Below are positions 1 to 12,440 of a stretch of DNA of 64,000 nucleotides, in pieces. The stretch covers positions 25,932,831 to 25,996,830 of the forward strand of contig CP137675.1 in NCBI GenBank assembly GCA_037976565.1. The letters run 5' to 3'. The DNA comes from Mesocentrotus franciscanus. Taxonomy: Eukaryota > Echinodermata > Echinoidea > Camarodonta > Strongylocentrotidae. Under the pieces are notes generated by a model that saw nothing but the letters and a program-made list of their open reading frames with translations, was not told the origin of the DNA and did not search any database. Position 1 is the first letter of the stretch; every line of letters starts with the position of its first letter. The position numbers were made by a program, and so were the translations under genes.

Positions 1-663
1 ACAAACCAATCAAAAAAAGTTTGAGCAAAATCGGATAACTAATAAGAAAGTTATGAATTTTTGAAAAAGTATGTAAAACTATGGAACAATGAGAATCACA
101 ACACAAATTGCCAAGATGGTTATCAGTTTGTGACGTCATGTCCTCACAACTTATCAATTGCTTTATATAGTTTAATCCCATTAATTTCCCTTTTATCCCC
201 AAAACTTGATTTCCCCATGCCTTTGCCCAGGTTATATGATTTGTATCATATTGCGTGCATGACATTTCCCAAAACTTTTATGAATTTTGAAGAATTGATA
301 CTATTTTCTGAATATTGTATTTCATAATTATTGATTTTTATATAAATAGTTTATCAAAATTCAATTTTTCATGATTTAACTGGACAAAATTACTCTTTAT
401 TTGTGCATCCACACAAAAACATATTACTATAACAATCTAACTTGGATGCTGGTGTGAAGAAATAAGATTCTTAGGGTGAAAATAGGAAATTTATATTATC
501 AATATAAAGAAAATAATTAGTGGATAGTGAGGACCATACGTCACAGACTCATGAGTGAGTTGCCAATTTGTGTAGTGATTTTCAAAGTTTTTCATGTCAT
601 TAAAAATTCATAACTTTCTTATTAGTTATCCGATTTTGCTCAAACTTTTTTTGATTGGTTTGT
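1..663. repeat. Foldback element with 62-bp inverted ends
   Basis: Bases 1-62 and 601-663 are almost perfect reverse complements, sharing the core AAAATCGGATAACTAATAAG. Weaker inverted similarity continues inwards: the motifs around 100-150 (TGCCAA, GACGT, CCTCAC) reappear inverted around 510-580. This is the structure of a non-autonomous foldback DNA element. The left arm begins at the first base of the window, so the true left end may lie outside it. No coding sequence is credible inside. Confidence 0.75.
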
Positions 664-1547
664 CTGATTTTTCTGGTTCTATTGAAAGTAATTTATTTTT
701 GGAGTGGACTTGGGCTTTAATATCAGGGTGGACTTGCCCTTTTAATAATGAAAAGTGAGGACTTTAATAAACTCATGACTGATTTGCCAATTTTTCTCTG
801 TTATATTACATGTACTATGTCGTGTTCTTAATCATAATTTGGATTTTGTTAAAACATTCATAACTTTATTCTTACTTGTGTCACATTCTCTCTTACTTAT
901 TTTGATATATGATTTTTCTACTTCTGTAGATAACAACTTTGGGGCCAGAGTTTTTTCTTAAGGGAAATTCAACCATGATGTCAAATTGGTCTAAAACTAT
1001 TAAAAAGAAAGTAGAAAAGCAGAACATCTAAAAATGAAATCAAACAGTATTTTTTTTCTTCAATTACCGGTAAAGGCTGTTATCATTAAACTGTACATGT
1101 GCATGTAAAATACATGTACACCTGTACATACTGTACATGTACTGTATGTCATACACATGTATAGAAAGTCCAAATTGTCTGAATTGTTACTGACTCGCTG
1201 TGATGTGGTGGCGAACAAATTCCCCATTTATTCATCATGCACACAAAATAACTAAAATGTCAATTCTTCAAAATGTTTTAAACTGGGGATCCTTCCCCTT
1301 TTTTAAAGGGCCAATCTTTCAGGGTGTTTTCTACTTTGCGTATAATTTGTACTACTGCTGCACCAAGAAAAAGAATAAATGTACTTGAGAGAAAACCTGA
1401 AATTTAATAATGTTTTAGTGTACACTACAAAACAAGAAAGATGGTCTTGAATACAATGTATGAAACTTACAGTACACAGAGTTGCCAATTTGAGATTAGC
1501 ATTTGGGGATCTCATATACAATGTACAAATAATCATAACTCTTTTAA
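664..1547. other. Intergenic, no gene seen
   Basis: No supported gene. Bases 720-800 hold short degenerate copies of sequence from the preceding foldback element. Bases 1093-1160 are dense in the self-complementary word TGTACATGTA, which recurs across the window as a background motif. Confidence 0.5.
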
Positions 1548-2560
1548 TATTCTTTTGGTTGCTCCAAGTTGACAATGGATTCAGCATACTGGTTGTGAGC
1601 AGTGCGCAGTGTCTTGTCAATTTGTTTTCTCGCACTGACAAACTTCTTCCATGCATCTTTATTGCCACTTCTTTTGGCTTTGATGTACAATTTTTCCTTC
1701 TTACTGCAGAGTCATTTTAGCTTTTGGGTAAACCAAGGAATAGCTGAACATCCTTTGAGGAGCTTGTGGGGTACACAATCAGCAACAATTATATTTATTG
1801 CCTCTCTAAACCATGACTGATTTTCTTCCACCCTCTTCTTGTCAGGTGTTTCAGTATTAAAGAAGTTGTCTCTCATGCTAGCAGTCTTTTGTTTCAAATC
1901 TTCGCTTTCGACTTTCCACCAGAGTGGTACATTACGAGGGGATTTTCAAAGAAAGTCTTACTTTGTTGGACATATCGGCTAAGATGATGCACTGATCACT
2001 AATTCCCGCAAAAGGTCTTACATTGGCCAAAAGCGATGGGTGCGAAGTTAGGAGCAGGTACAGTGTATTTTCTGTTCCATAATAAGTCTCTTCTGGTTTT
2101 AAAAGTCAGTTTGTGGGAGTTGGTTGTCATTAATAATCTGGAAAAGCGAGTACTGAAGGTTACCGCTTGTTACGATGGTCTCTGAGTCTTTCCAATCAAG
2201 GTTTGGTACGTTAAAGTCTCCTCCCAGGATGATGTAGGATGACTTAGTAACATTTGTGATCTTAGACAGGCTCTCTCCTAGGTTTAAAATAGGAGTATGG
2301 TTGGTTTCAGGTGGTCTGTAAAAACTGCCTATCAGGATATCTTGGTTGGGTAGAGATGCTTGGCACCACAAGAGCTCCGTATTTTCAGCTGCAAGATCAG
2401 CACGCTCAAAACATGGGATGGTTTTGTTTACATGGCAATAAATACACCTCCTCCATGGGTATTTCTATCCTTTCTGAATACTTAAAGGTGGTCAGGGAAA
2501 ATTTCTGATGTGATGTCTTTCTCTATCCAAGATTCGGTGCCAATCAATAGACGTGTATGC
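1548..2560 (-). pseudogene. Retrotransposon endonuclease fragment (CR1/Jockey-type LINE)
   Basis: The minus strand reads as the 5' half of a non-LTR retrotransposon ORF2. From high to low coordinate it has a damaged endonuclease N-terminus (CHVNKTIPC near 2430), then ILIGSFYRPPETN and LGGDFNVPNLDWKDSE (2371-2099), which are hallmarks of the apurinic-type endonuclease fold. It continues through WFREAINIIVADCVP (near 1800) into the basic linker that normally leads to reverse transcriptase (KKEKLYIKAKRSGNKDAWKK near 1700-1640). Several frameshifts and stops break it, and the reverse transcriptase does not follow. Dead copy; exact ends uncertain. Confidence 0.85.
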
Positions 2561-2879
2561 GTGCATGCTAGCCAAAAAATATATGCCATTATTTCCTCCC
2601 ATCATAATTCAAAAACTCTCATAGTAAAGAAAACATAGCTAAACCATCATTTTGGCAGAAAGCCCTCATTATGTACTTGGTACTTGGTTGGGTAATCCCT
2701 TTGGCAGCTCACGCAGGAAGCTTTACTAAGATGTTAGGTGAGGTGAGTAACTGCAAGGAGTGCCATGAAGTGCAGGAATGGTGTGTGGACCGTTAATTTA
2801 CAGTAAAATATGCTTAGTCCAGTGCAAGTAAAAAATAAGCTAGTAAACAATACTATGTGAGAGCCTACAGGGGGCTGCA

Positions 2880-4212
2880 TCATTCTGATGGAGGGTAGAG
2901 CAGCCTCCTTGGAAGTGGGTTATTCCTTTTGCATTGACTGCTGTGCCTGATAGATGGTTCCAGATCATTATTGTTCTTGGACGGTAGGAAAACTTGAAGG
3001 AGTCAATAGTTCTGTCAGGAATTACATACTACAAGGCCATTCATAATTCTATACAGCATGATGACCTTGCTGTGGGCTCTTCGTTCGGAGAGAGTCTGCC
3101 ATTGGAGCTTCTGGAGCATCGTGGTGACACTGCTCTGTTGGCCATAATCAGATTTTACAAAACGGGCAGCTCTCTATTGAACCATTTCTATTTGAGATGT
3201 GAGTTCAATGGTGTGTGGGTCCCATACTGTAGAGGATTACTCCAGGGTCGGTCTGACATATATGTCTTGTAGGCTTGCTCTTTAATTTGTGGAGGACATT
3301 TCCTTAGGTTATGTCGGAGGAAACCAAGGGTGCTGTTGCTTCTCTTGCAGATATTGTTGACATGAGGTAATAATGCAGTTTCAGGAGAAGGCGCTCATGT
3401 GGTACACGATCAAAGGCTTTTGAAAAATCCAGCAAAATTGCATCAATTAGTTGTTTGTCCTGCAAGCCTGCAGCAAGATCTTGACTCACACAAGCGTCTC
3501 CGTCTGAATCCGACTTGACATTCTGTGAGAAGGCTGTGGGTATCAAGATGGCACATTATCTGGCTGTGAATGATGTGCTCAGCAGTCTTACAGATAATTC
3601 AAGTATGGAAATTGGTCGATAATTCTCTGGCTTGTGCTTGTCACCCTTCTTTAGGATAGGAGTTATGTACGCTGATTTCCAGTCTTTGGTAATTTTTCCT
3701 AGATGAAGAATGGCACTGAAGAGAAGGCAGAGAGTAGGAGTGAGTTCATCAGCAACCTCCTTCAACAATTAGGCAGGGAGATTGTCTGGACCACTAGCTG
3801 TGTGCCGCTTGATGTTGACAAGAAGTTTCCTGACCCCTTCTTTATCAACAGAGAATTCTGGAACTATTAAGGGTTGATGGCTATCACCCAGATCAGGGAG
3901 ATTGGACAAGGTCTCATCAACACAGAGGCGAACTGTTCGTTAAGTAGGTTGGCTTAGTAGCAGAGGCTTCACACTGGAGAGTGCCATCCTTCAGCAAGGG
4001 TGCAACACCTGAACTATGACACCTGGTGTTTTTAATGTAGGACAAGAATCTTTTGGGTTTGCCTCCTTCATTGCTGTGCATGTCACTATAGCTGATATAC
4101 ATACATGTACGTGTGGTAAGTGGATCTACACTCCCTCGTTCTGCATAGACTTTTTGATGTTTTTGTATCTTGTCCAGTCTTCGGTTTTCTTTGATCTGAG
4201 TGCTTGCTTGTG
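2880..4212 (-). pseudogene. Retrotransposon reverse-transcriptase fragment with deleted core
   Basis: This is a second CR1/Jockey-type LINE fragment on the minus strand. It begins in the endonuclease-RT linker (KKTEDWTRYKNIKK near 4190; KPKRFLSYIKNTRCHSSGVA near 4050). The N-terminal RT follows (ITPILKKGDKHKPENYRPIS near 3660, LLDFSKAFDRVPHERLLLKL near 3420). At about 3360 the reading jumps straight to the post-RT C-terminal region (CPPQIKEQAY-like, then WDPHTIELTSQIEMVQR near 3220, WQTLSERRAHSKVIMLYRI near 3070). The palm subdomain with the YADD-type catalytic motif is therefore missing. Its linker overlaps in content with that of the neighbouring endonuclease fragment, so the two are separate copies. 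Non-functional. Confidence 0.85.
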
Positions 4213-4342
4213 AAAATAATAACTAAATATGCTTGAATTTGATTCTATACTTAACATGCTACAACAAAGCTGAATTCATACTAGAAGTACAAAAAGGAGA
4301 ATGCAAAGTCTTTTTTTTTTCTCGAAATATTCGGAACATTAA

Positions 4343-4611
4343 AGGGAGTGTAGCATGACGAGACTTTCCCGTGGCTCTTCTCGGGGCCAATCGGACGACG
4401 CGACCGCACCATTCATGCATGCAACATACGCGAAACCGAAGCGTGAGGAGAACTTCGGTCTGTTTCGAAAACACTAGCATGCGCTGACCATGTAGAGATT
4501 TCGTCGCCGACTACCGTTAATCAAGTCCATTCGTTTACGTGCAGTTGTCCAAAAGAAGACGTAGATGGCGTTAATCAGTATTTGCCATGCTAGTCAAGTG
4601 CTACACTCCCT
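4343..4611. mobile_element. Miniature inverted-repeat element flanked by TTAA
   Basis: A 269-bp element has inverted ends AGGGAGTGTAGC and GCTACACTCCCT. TTAA lies immediately outside on both sides (4339-4342 and 4612-4615). TTAA target duplication is the signature of piggyBac-type transposition. No transposase is encoded, so it would depend on a source elsewhere. Confidence 0.75.
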
Positions 4612-4615
4612 TTAA

Positions 4616-5574
4616 TAATAATAATAATAATTTGTTAATTATTCTTTGGAAAATATGATGAAATATAGAGTCTAGTATGATTACTATGACATTGGAATTT
4701 AGAAATGGTGTTTGTTTAGAGGGGAGGGTGGCTTTATTATGAGGGTAGTAAGCGTAGCTACATTTCATAGCTAAATTTGGCGAAAGTCCATTCGAGATGG
4801 GGCCCCAGACTGGCAGAGTGTCTGCCCCCCCCCCTCCAAAAAAAATGCTGGGGCAGTTGCGATGCACCTGGCTTGTTTCAGCCTCCCTCATCATGAAATC
4901 TTGCCGCACGCCTATGTCATGAGGTATATAAACGTCTGTAAATGGGGAAGGTTGAAAAATGTCAGTATTATTAAATAATTTCAGATACGGTCATACCCTC
5001 ATACAATTAGTGTTAGTTTACCAGACATGTCTGTCAGACGCGTAAGCCTACCCATGATCCATCCGTTGCCGGAGCGCCGCCGCGGCGCGCGGCGGTCAGC
5101 TCAGTGACAGCCATTCCCTATCAGTATCACTTTTATCACTTTATCATCAGATCTCCGTGTTGAAAAACCGCAGCAGTTTTTAAAAGTAACTCTAAAGTTA
5201 AAAATTATGCCTATTCGGCGCTTACTTACTTATACTCGTGTAGAGTATCCACCTAAATAAGAGCAAACAAATTGACAACAGCAACAGCGACAGAAGAATC
5301 CGAAACTTCGGGCGATTCCTATGATATGAAATATGAGACAGTACGACGACCGTACCCGGATATATACTGTGCTGCTGTATCGCCCCTTGAAACTGGCGAC
5401 AAATAAGCCCGCGACCAATAAAGAGGAGGCTAGCCACCAATAATGGGGGCTGTATAGTGTCTCCAATTCGTACAATCGAAAAGGAAAAATTAAAAATTTG
5501 CATGTCGTGGCTGACGGTAACGGCCACAGGAGTAGAGATTAGATTTGGATATTTTAAAAAAAAATCTTATAACA
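4616..5574. other. Intergenic, no gene seen
   Basis: A short AAT microsatellite sits at about 4615-4632. Bases 5075-5100 form a very GC-rich self-complementary patch (CGCCGCCGCGGCGCGCGGCG) in an otherwise AT-rich setting. Two overlapping minus-strand open frames at 5222-5527 have no recognisable domain and no splice context; I do not call a gene. Confidence 0.4.
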
Positions 5575-6360
5575 TTTAACTAAATAATGGCCAATACCAT
5601 TTTGAAGCTGAAGTGTTGCTTTTTATTCTCATATAATTATGTCACATTCCGAAACTTCTTGCCTGGGTCTTACACTGTAGTTTCAGATTGAAGTAAGGAC
5701 TCTATATAATATAACCGGCAATTACGGGGTTTATTCGCACAATACATGCAATAATGGCCAAAATACGTTTTCAGCTTTGATGCCTTCTGAAGCTTTCGTA
5801 TGATATTTTAACTAAATAATTACCTGCATCAATTTAAAGCTGAGATCTTACTCTTTACTCTCTAATATAGGTCACATGCCGAAACATTTCCTCTGAGTCT
5901 TACTGTTTCAGATTGAATTTAGGGCTCAAACCGGTATAATTATATTGGACTTATCCGCACAATACACAATATCCGCACAATTCGAAATGCGTTTTCAACT
6001 TTCAAGGCTGTTAAAACTATCGTATGACATTTTAGCTAAATAATGTCCTACACCATTTTAATGCTGAGATCTTACTCTTTACTCTCTAATGGTCACATGC
6101 CGAAACATTTCCTCGCCTGAGTCTTACTGTTTCAGATTGAATTTAGGGCTCAAACCGGTACTATTGGACTTATCCGCACAATACATACAGTATCCGCACA
6201 ATACAGATTATTATGGCGAAAATGCGTTTTCACTCTTTGAGGGCTGTTTAAACTATCGTATGACATTTTAACTATATAATTACCTGCATCAATTTAAAGC
6301 TGAGATCTTACTCTTAACTCCGTATATAGGCCTATAGGTCAGATGCCGAAACTTAGCTGT
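5575..6360. repeat. Tandem repeat, about 225-bp unit, four copies
   Basis: The block TGAGATCTTACTCTTTACTC recurs at about 5842, 6065 and 6302, with a more diverged first copy near 5609. Spacing is therefore about 223-237 bp. Each unit also carries GGGCTCAAACCGGTA, TTATCCGCACAATAC and ATCGTATGACATTTTA blocks. Copies differ by substitutions and small indels. No coding potential is consistent between units. Confidence 0.85.
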
Positions 6361-6539
6361 GCTGCCTTTACGGCCGCGCTCTAGCATTTCAAGTAATTAA
6401 TTCATGCCACTGGTACCCATTTACATCACCTGGGTTGAGTGTGGCAAATGTAGATCAATGTCTTACCAAAGGACATTAACTGCCGCGGTGGGACCGTCGC
6501 GGACCGCGGACCTTCAATGATCGACAGTCCCCGACGTAT

Positions 6540-6690
6540 GACACTCGACCACGACACGATAGTCTTAAAGCCTTCAAAGTTGACGCATTTCGGGGATTAT
6601 TGGAAGTATACAGTGCGTAATCTATAAACCCCCTAATCAGTGCCGGTTTGAGCCCTAATTTCATAATATATTTCATCAAACGCTATGCGT
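6540..6690 (-). repeat. Inverted diverged copy of the 225-bp repeat
   Basis: Read on the minus strand, this stretch contains TTAGGGCTCAAACCGG, CCGAAATGCGT and GACTATCGTG in the same order as the neighbouring tandem units, but in the opposite orientation and more diverged. Confidence 0.6.
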
Positions 6691-6699
6691 TAAAAGGTC

Positions 6700-7804
6700 A
6701 ATTTCCATTGAAGCTTTGATAACATTTTGCAACTCTTAAAACCTGGCCAAAACAATGTTCTTAACATGCTAAAAATTACGTACATCTATATATTCGTTTG
6801 CTATACTTAACTCCCGGTGTAGAATTTCCTAAATGGGTGTATCATAATCTCAACTTTAAATTGAAATTAGACGTCTTCAACGCTTGAAATATACAGCTTA
6901 TAAAGTATTTATTCTGCTATAATATGCCACGTTTTATTTTCACATTCGAGACTCTAATAAAAACCTTTATCTAATTGTTCTTCTCTTCAGCACCCATGTT
7001 ACCCATTCATTTTCCGTTTTGATTTTGAAAACACCATAGCGCGAATTCTATTGTTTTCCGGGCTAACTTCGCCCCAATCCTTAATGGTCGCGGTTATTGG
7101 TCGCCAAAAGTAGCCCAATGTATGTATTTGGTACGCGTCCAATAATTCTTTGTGCGTAATTTCCTCCACATCAAGATCCTGTACTAAGTAATTAAAAGCG
7201 GAGGGCCAAAGTCATAAAAAGGGGTTTGCAACTTTGCATCCCACTACCATATATAGGCCTACACTAAAACCGTAAGCACGGCTTGTTTTTTCGAAAGATT
7301 TTATCATAATACGCAATATTTCAGAGGTGTTTTTTTATTTGAAGCGAACACCCCTAAATCGGAGGGGGCGTCTAAAAAAGCTGCCATTAAGTTGACGAAA
7401 AAATAGTAATTTGTAAATAATCATTTAAGGAATTAAACCGTTGAACCAGCATGAGTTTGGTGTCATAATGAAAGATAATTACATTATCTACATTTTGATT
7501 CCAATTTTAATGGAATTGGGATTACCTAACATCGCAAATTTAAGTAAAAAACATTATTTGATTTTTTTTCGAAATATGGAATTTTATCAAAAATTGTTAT
7601 TTAGGCCTATCAAAATCGGAGAGGTGCTTTTTTTCGTCACTTTCTATAGGAATACAAGAGTCGTATGATTTAGTTAGTAATTAATTCTGTTAATAGATTT
7701 GTAGTAGATTAAATGCAGACGTCAGAGTCTGAACAGAAGCTTTCAGCCTAAAGGAATTAAACCCCTACAAAAAGTTTGGAAGCTCAATTAAGTATAGATC
7801 TATA
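6700..7804. other. Intergenic, no gene seen
   Basis: AT-rich sequence without conserved motifs. The plus-strand open frame at 7441-7668 has no start in good context, no domain and a composition like its surroundings. Nothing supportable. Confidence 0.4.
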
Positions 7805-10200
7805 TATATTTTTTTTATGGTCAGTTTTTATTCTTTTCTCTCTTGAAACAAATTATAATCATAGTACAAATTACAATCATCATATGTAACGCTCACTGCA
7901 AATGTGATGACATTATAAATCAGTATAAATTTTGTCTTACAAACGGCTTCAAAAGAAACTTACATAGTTAGTTCCTATACATCATTTTGAAACAAAAATT
8001 CATATTTTCAAAGAAAACATATGCAGTTGTATAATCCAAAAATTTTGTTTTAACAATGTAGCAACTTATACTTCTTTTATACTGTTGTCCTGAGAGAAAA
8101 GTTTCTCTTTTTGTTAACCCTCCCCTACCCGACCTCTCCCTTATCCTTATCCCCCCCCCCTCTTAACCGGTGGACGACTGGCTCTGGGTTCCAATTGTTT
8201 GTCTAATACTCAGGTTTTCCCATTTAGAAAAATGAATAGTGAGAGTTCCCTCATTGCTGCCAATTTCCTTTCTTCTACTTTATCCCCTATTATACTATTC
8301 TTTATTTCATTAAAAGAGGGTGGTTTTTAAGTTCTCTATTTCTATAAATCAGATATTTAACAAGAATTAAAACATGATTCATTAATTGATATTTTCCTTT
8401 ATTTCTCTCCTCTTTCCCATACAGAATTTCCTCCAAACTACAGTTATGTATTTCAAAGTCTAAAAATCTCGTGCACATTCCCCACACTGATTGTGCAAAT
8501 TCACAAGTATAGAATAAATGTTTATATGTTTCTTCATCTTTTTCGCAAAATGAGCATAAGTTAGTCGAGACAAGACCAAAACGGAAGAGGTGATGGTTTG
8601 TATATAATATATTATGTATAAGTTTGAACTGAAACTCTCTTAATCGACTGTTAAGTGTACACTGTCTTAGTCTTAAAAATATGTTTTCTATTTCCTTACA
8701 GGAAAAACCATAGTTCCTTCCAATTCTCTCAAAAACCAAAGGTTTAAAATCATCTTTCTTTATTAATTGTACATAAATTTGTTTTGATTTTAGATCAGCT
8801 ATATTAGTTGTTTTCTTCCCAAAGTGAAATCAGTTCCAGAATTATTTTTTCTTCTCCCTTTCTAAAATTATTTTTCCAACAAACTGGTAAACAGGCATAA
8901 AAGTGCTTGATCTTTTCAATTTCATTTACTTCAACACCTAAATCGATAAAATGCCTGTCACATTTTAGTTTACCATCGTTTTCCAAAATATGTTTTAATT
9001 TGTAAATTCCTTTGTCATACAACCTCTTATCGTATATACAACTTCCTTTATATCGAATAAGTTTATTATTAAAAATTACCACATCACCAATGTCTATACT
9101 CCTTATATGTCTCGTATTCACCCAATCTTCTAATAAATCCATATAAAATTGTGGAGCTGTCACTTTTAATAAACTTGGTATATAGTCACATGAAAATATC
9201 AAATCTCCACCCACGTGTTCAGTGACAAAGTTAAAATATTGTTTCCATTTCATGTCTTCATCTTTGTTTAGAAGTTTTTGAATCCACATAATTCGCTGCG
9301 ATTTAACTTGTGCAGAAAAATGTAACATCTTTAACCCCCCTTGCTTATAGTCTAAAAACATGGTGTTTTTATTGATTTTATCTGTTTTTCCTTTCCATAT
9401 GAAATCAAAAGTTAATTCATCCAGTGAATCATAAACCCATTTTGGAACAGGAGTAAGTGACGCCCGATAAAGAACTTTAGAATAAAATAATGTGCACCTT
9501 CAATAGTTGAATCTTACCCATAAGTGTTAAATCCCTTTGCTTCCAAAAATTTAAAAGTGTTTTTATTTTACTTAAGATTTCTTTATAATTTAGATCTTCT
9601 TTCTTGTGTTCATCGAGGGAAAAGAAAATCCCTAAAACCTTAAGAAAGTCAACTATTTCGCCAAAAGCAAAATCACAATCTAAACGTTGACATAAACCTA
9701 ACCTTAATATTTTAGTCTTGTCGTTGTTTATTTTCAGTCCAGAAATTTTTTCGAAATCTGCAAATAATACTTTTAACCTATTAATTGATTTTTTATTGTC
9801 AATATAAAATTGTCATATCATCCGCATAAAGTACTAGTTTAGTTTCCTTATCTCCAAAATTAATTCCGTCCACCAATTTATCTATTCGTAATTTGTGTGC
9901 CATTACTTCAATACACAAGATAAAGAGGTACGGAGAAAGAGGGTCTCCTGTCTTACTCCCTTTCTACTTTGAAATAACCAGTGGACCCTCCTTCATTTAA
10001 TACACAACTTAGAGTGTTCATGTATAAAACTTTAACCCACTTTTGAAAGGATGGACCGAAACCAAATGACGACAGAACTTTTTGAAGAAATTGATGTGAA
10101 ATTGAGTCAAAAGCTTTTTCGAAGTCTACAGCTAACAAAAAACCAGATAAATTGTAACGGGATGTATGAAAAATAATATCATCTATATAGGCTATATGAT
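7805..10200 (-). pseudogene. L1/Tx1-type LINE, 5'-truncated dead copy
   Basis: The minus strand carries the reverse transcriptase and C-terminal half of an L1/Tx1-like ORF2. Order from high coordinate: FLLAVDFEKAFDSI and HQFLQKVLSSFGFGPSFQKW (10138-9990), a frameshift, then TGDPLSPYLFILCIEVMAHK, then an intact YADD active-site motif at 9817-9828. Next come the thumb and connection region (DYKQGGLKMLHFSAQVKSQR, 9361-8804) and the terminal zinc-binding-like segment (CSFCEKDEETYKHLFYTCEF, 8739-8302). The 3' UTR runs to a T-run near 7810, equivalent to a poly-A end. The endonuclease is absent. At least three frameshifts or stops separate the open blocks. The 5' end stops about 60 bp from a hairpin element. 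Confidence 0.88.
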
Positions 10201-10275
10201 CGATTATATCTCATGGCTTTATCATTGCTATCATTAGAATGAGTGGGTTTATTCCTTTCTTTTTTAAAATGATAT

Positions 10276-10436
10276 ACTTTTCACCTCTGACCTTGCCCCT
10301 TATTAATTTTTGAGCTAACTGCATGCACATTTCATGACTGAAAAGAGTATACCTATTTGTTGTGATTTTCAGTCATGGAATGTGCATGCAGTAGCTCAAA
10401 AATTAATAAGGGGCAATTAAGGTCAGAAGTGAAAAG
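10276..10436. mobile_element. Hairpin miniature element, 70-bp arms
   Basis: Arms 10276-10344 and 10366-10436 are near-perfect inverted copies (shared CTTATTAATTTTTGAGCTA and TGCATGCACAT) separated by only about 21 bp. A fold-back structure with almost no spacer is typical of a short non-autonomous element. Confidence 0.8.
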
Positions 10437-10861
10437 TTTCAAAATGCACTGCTCTTGTTCGACTGTGCATTCTGATCATTTTTTTATCGGGGAGGGGCGC
10501 TTCGTGCTCTCTGCCTGAAAAGACATTCACCGCTAATTTAAAAAAAAAATCATAATAATTAATAACTACTTAGGTAGATCTAGTATAATCATAATAGGCA
10601 TACATCCGGCATACATCATATTTGAAAACCGTGGCTTTTCATTATGATATACCAATTGCGATGACATCCGAGCTAATTGGGACCAATTTATTAACAAATT
10701 AAGTTGCTTCATTGGAATAAACGAACGTACGTCATCAAACATCCCCAATCTTTGTCTCGTAATTTATTGACATTATCTTATTCATTGTAAATTATTTATC
10801 ATTAATTAATCAATCAATTAATTGATAAGCGGCCCTCCCGGGGGCAGGGGGCACAGTGCCC
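10437..10861. other. Intergenic, no gene seen
   Basis: AT-rich. The last 90 bp contain AATTAAT-type palindromic runs before the G+C-rich start of the following minisatellite. No coding signal. Confidence 0.4.
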
Positions 10862-11765
10862 CCACCTTTTCAAGCACCCTAAAAGTGCCCCTTTTTACCT
10901 AGGAAAAGTGCCCTTTTACTTCGACAAGTGCCCCTATTAATTTGTAAAAAGTGCCCCTTCCCCTTTTCAACTCTGATAAGTGCCCCTTTTATTTGGACAC
11001 GTGCCCCTTTACTTCGACAAGTTCCCTTTTTCCTTTGCAATAAGTGTACATTTTCAATTATCATAAGTGCCCTTTTTAATCTCTAGTAAGTGCCCCTTTT
11101 CCGGTACGAGAAGTGCCTCTTTTCACTTTTGATAACTGCCCCCTTCACCTCTGATAATTGCCCAATTCAAATTTGAGAGGTGCCTATTTCACCTTGACAA
11201 GTGCCCCTTTTCCTTTGTAAGAAGTGCCCATTCCCTTTTTAATAACTACCCCCATTTTAACTCGGATAAGCGCACCTTATATTGTCACATGTGCCCCTTT
11301 TCCTTTATAATAAGTGCCCCGATTCCTAACGATAAGTGACCCATTAAAAAAGAATCCCTTCTCATAAGTGCCCCTTCTCTGGTAAATGACCCTTTTCAGG
11401 TACGAGAAGTTACTGCTTTTCACTTCAGATAAGTGCCCCCTTCACCTCCGATAAATACCCTTTTAACAATGATAGTGCCCCTTTTCCTTTCTAATAAGGG
11501 ACCTATCCTCTTTTCATAAATGCTCCTTTTCACCTCTTATAAATGCCCCTATCAAAATCTGATGGGGGCCCCTTTTCCGTCGACAAATGCCCATTTCCTA
11601 TTCTCATGACTGACTTTGTTCATCCCTGGTGAGTGCCTCTTTTTGACGGTGTGAGAAGTTCCCCATTTTCACCTCTGATCATTACTCTTTGTACTTTGAC
11701 AGTTGACACATGCTCCTTTTCTTTTCTGATAAGTGTCCCCTTTTCCTCTCATCATTAAACGCGCC
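10862..11765. repeat. Degenerate minisatellite with GATAAGTGCCCCTTTT core
   Basis: About 900 bp made of more than 30 degenerate copies of a unit of roughly 22-30 bp built on (G)ATAAGTGCCCCTTTTCACCTCT. Unit length and sequence vary continuously, pointing to an old array. Short minus-strand open frames inside are products of the repeat. Confidence 0.9.
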
Positions 11766-12160
11766 CCTAAGTTCAAGCGACTAAGAGCAATTTCCCCCAA
11801 AGCTCGCTCGCTACGCTCGCACGCATCTATAGATGACATAGTTATGTTCCTTATCAAAGGTCTTTTCAATCTTCCGTTATGAGAATGTGCTTATAACCCC
11901 ATCAGGATTGGGTTTATTCTTCTCTATAAGATGTAATTTTTCGCGCTGCATGCGACCTCACAAATCCTAAATTTTTTCCTCGCTCGCTTCGCTCGCTCGC
12001 AAATAAATTTTCAGACCATTACACCCAACTGCAAAGCATGATGCTTAAACAATATCTTGTATGGTGTATGAAGTGAAACAAATACACCATACAAGATAGT
12101 TTGTATGAAGTGAAACAAATATTGAAATCATCCCTGATAATGTAATCACAAAGTAGGGGT
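11766..12160. other. Intergenic with short GCTCGCTCGC runs
   Basis: Two short runs of GCTCGCTNCGCTCGC occur near 11805-11825 and 11978-12000. A 30-bp inverted or duplicated motif around ATACACCATACAAGATA is present near 12050-12110. No gene. Confidence 0.4.
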
Positions 12161-12440
12161 ATATACCAATGTCTAAAAAATTGTATATTTTCGCCTTGAA
12201 ATTTCCCTTTGTAGGTGCCCTTTTTTCTTGGTGCCCCCCCCCCACTTTGGAAGTCGCTCGGCCGCCCCTGCCTGGACCCCACGCCAATTTACGCTCCACT
12301 TGGTTCGCTCTCTTTGCTCTCTTTGCTCTACCTGATCGTAAATACTTTAGCCCCCCAAAAAAGTTTTTGCTCATTACGCCACTGCTTCCACGTCCCTCTC
12401 ATTTCGCCCCCCGGTCATGAAAAGAAATCGCCGCCCCTGA
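12161..12440 (-). repeat. Dispersed repeat, related to 35840-36070
   Basis: Read on the minus strand it contains GCGATTTCTTTTCATGACCG, AGTGGCGTAATGAGCAAAAA, CTAAAGTATTTACGATCAG and AGTGGAGCGTAAATTGG. The same blocks occur in the same order on the plus strand at about 35840-36080. The two are copies of one dispersed repeat in opposite orientation. The proline-rich open frames here are accidental. Confidence 0.8.
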
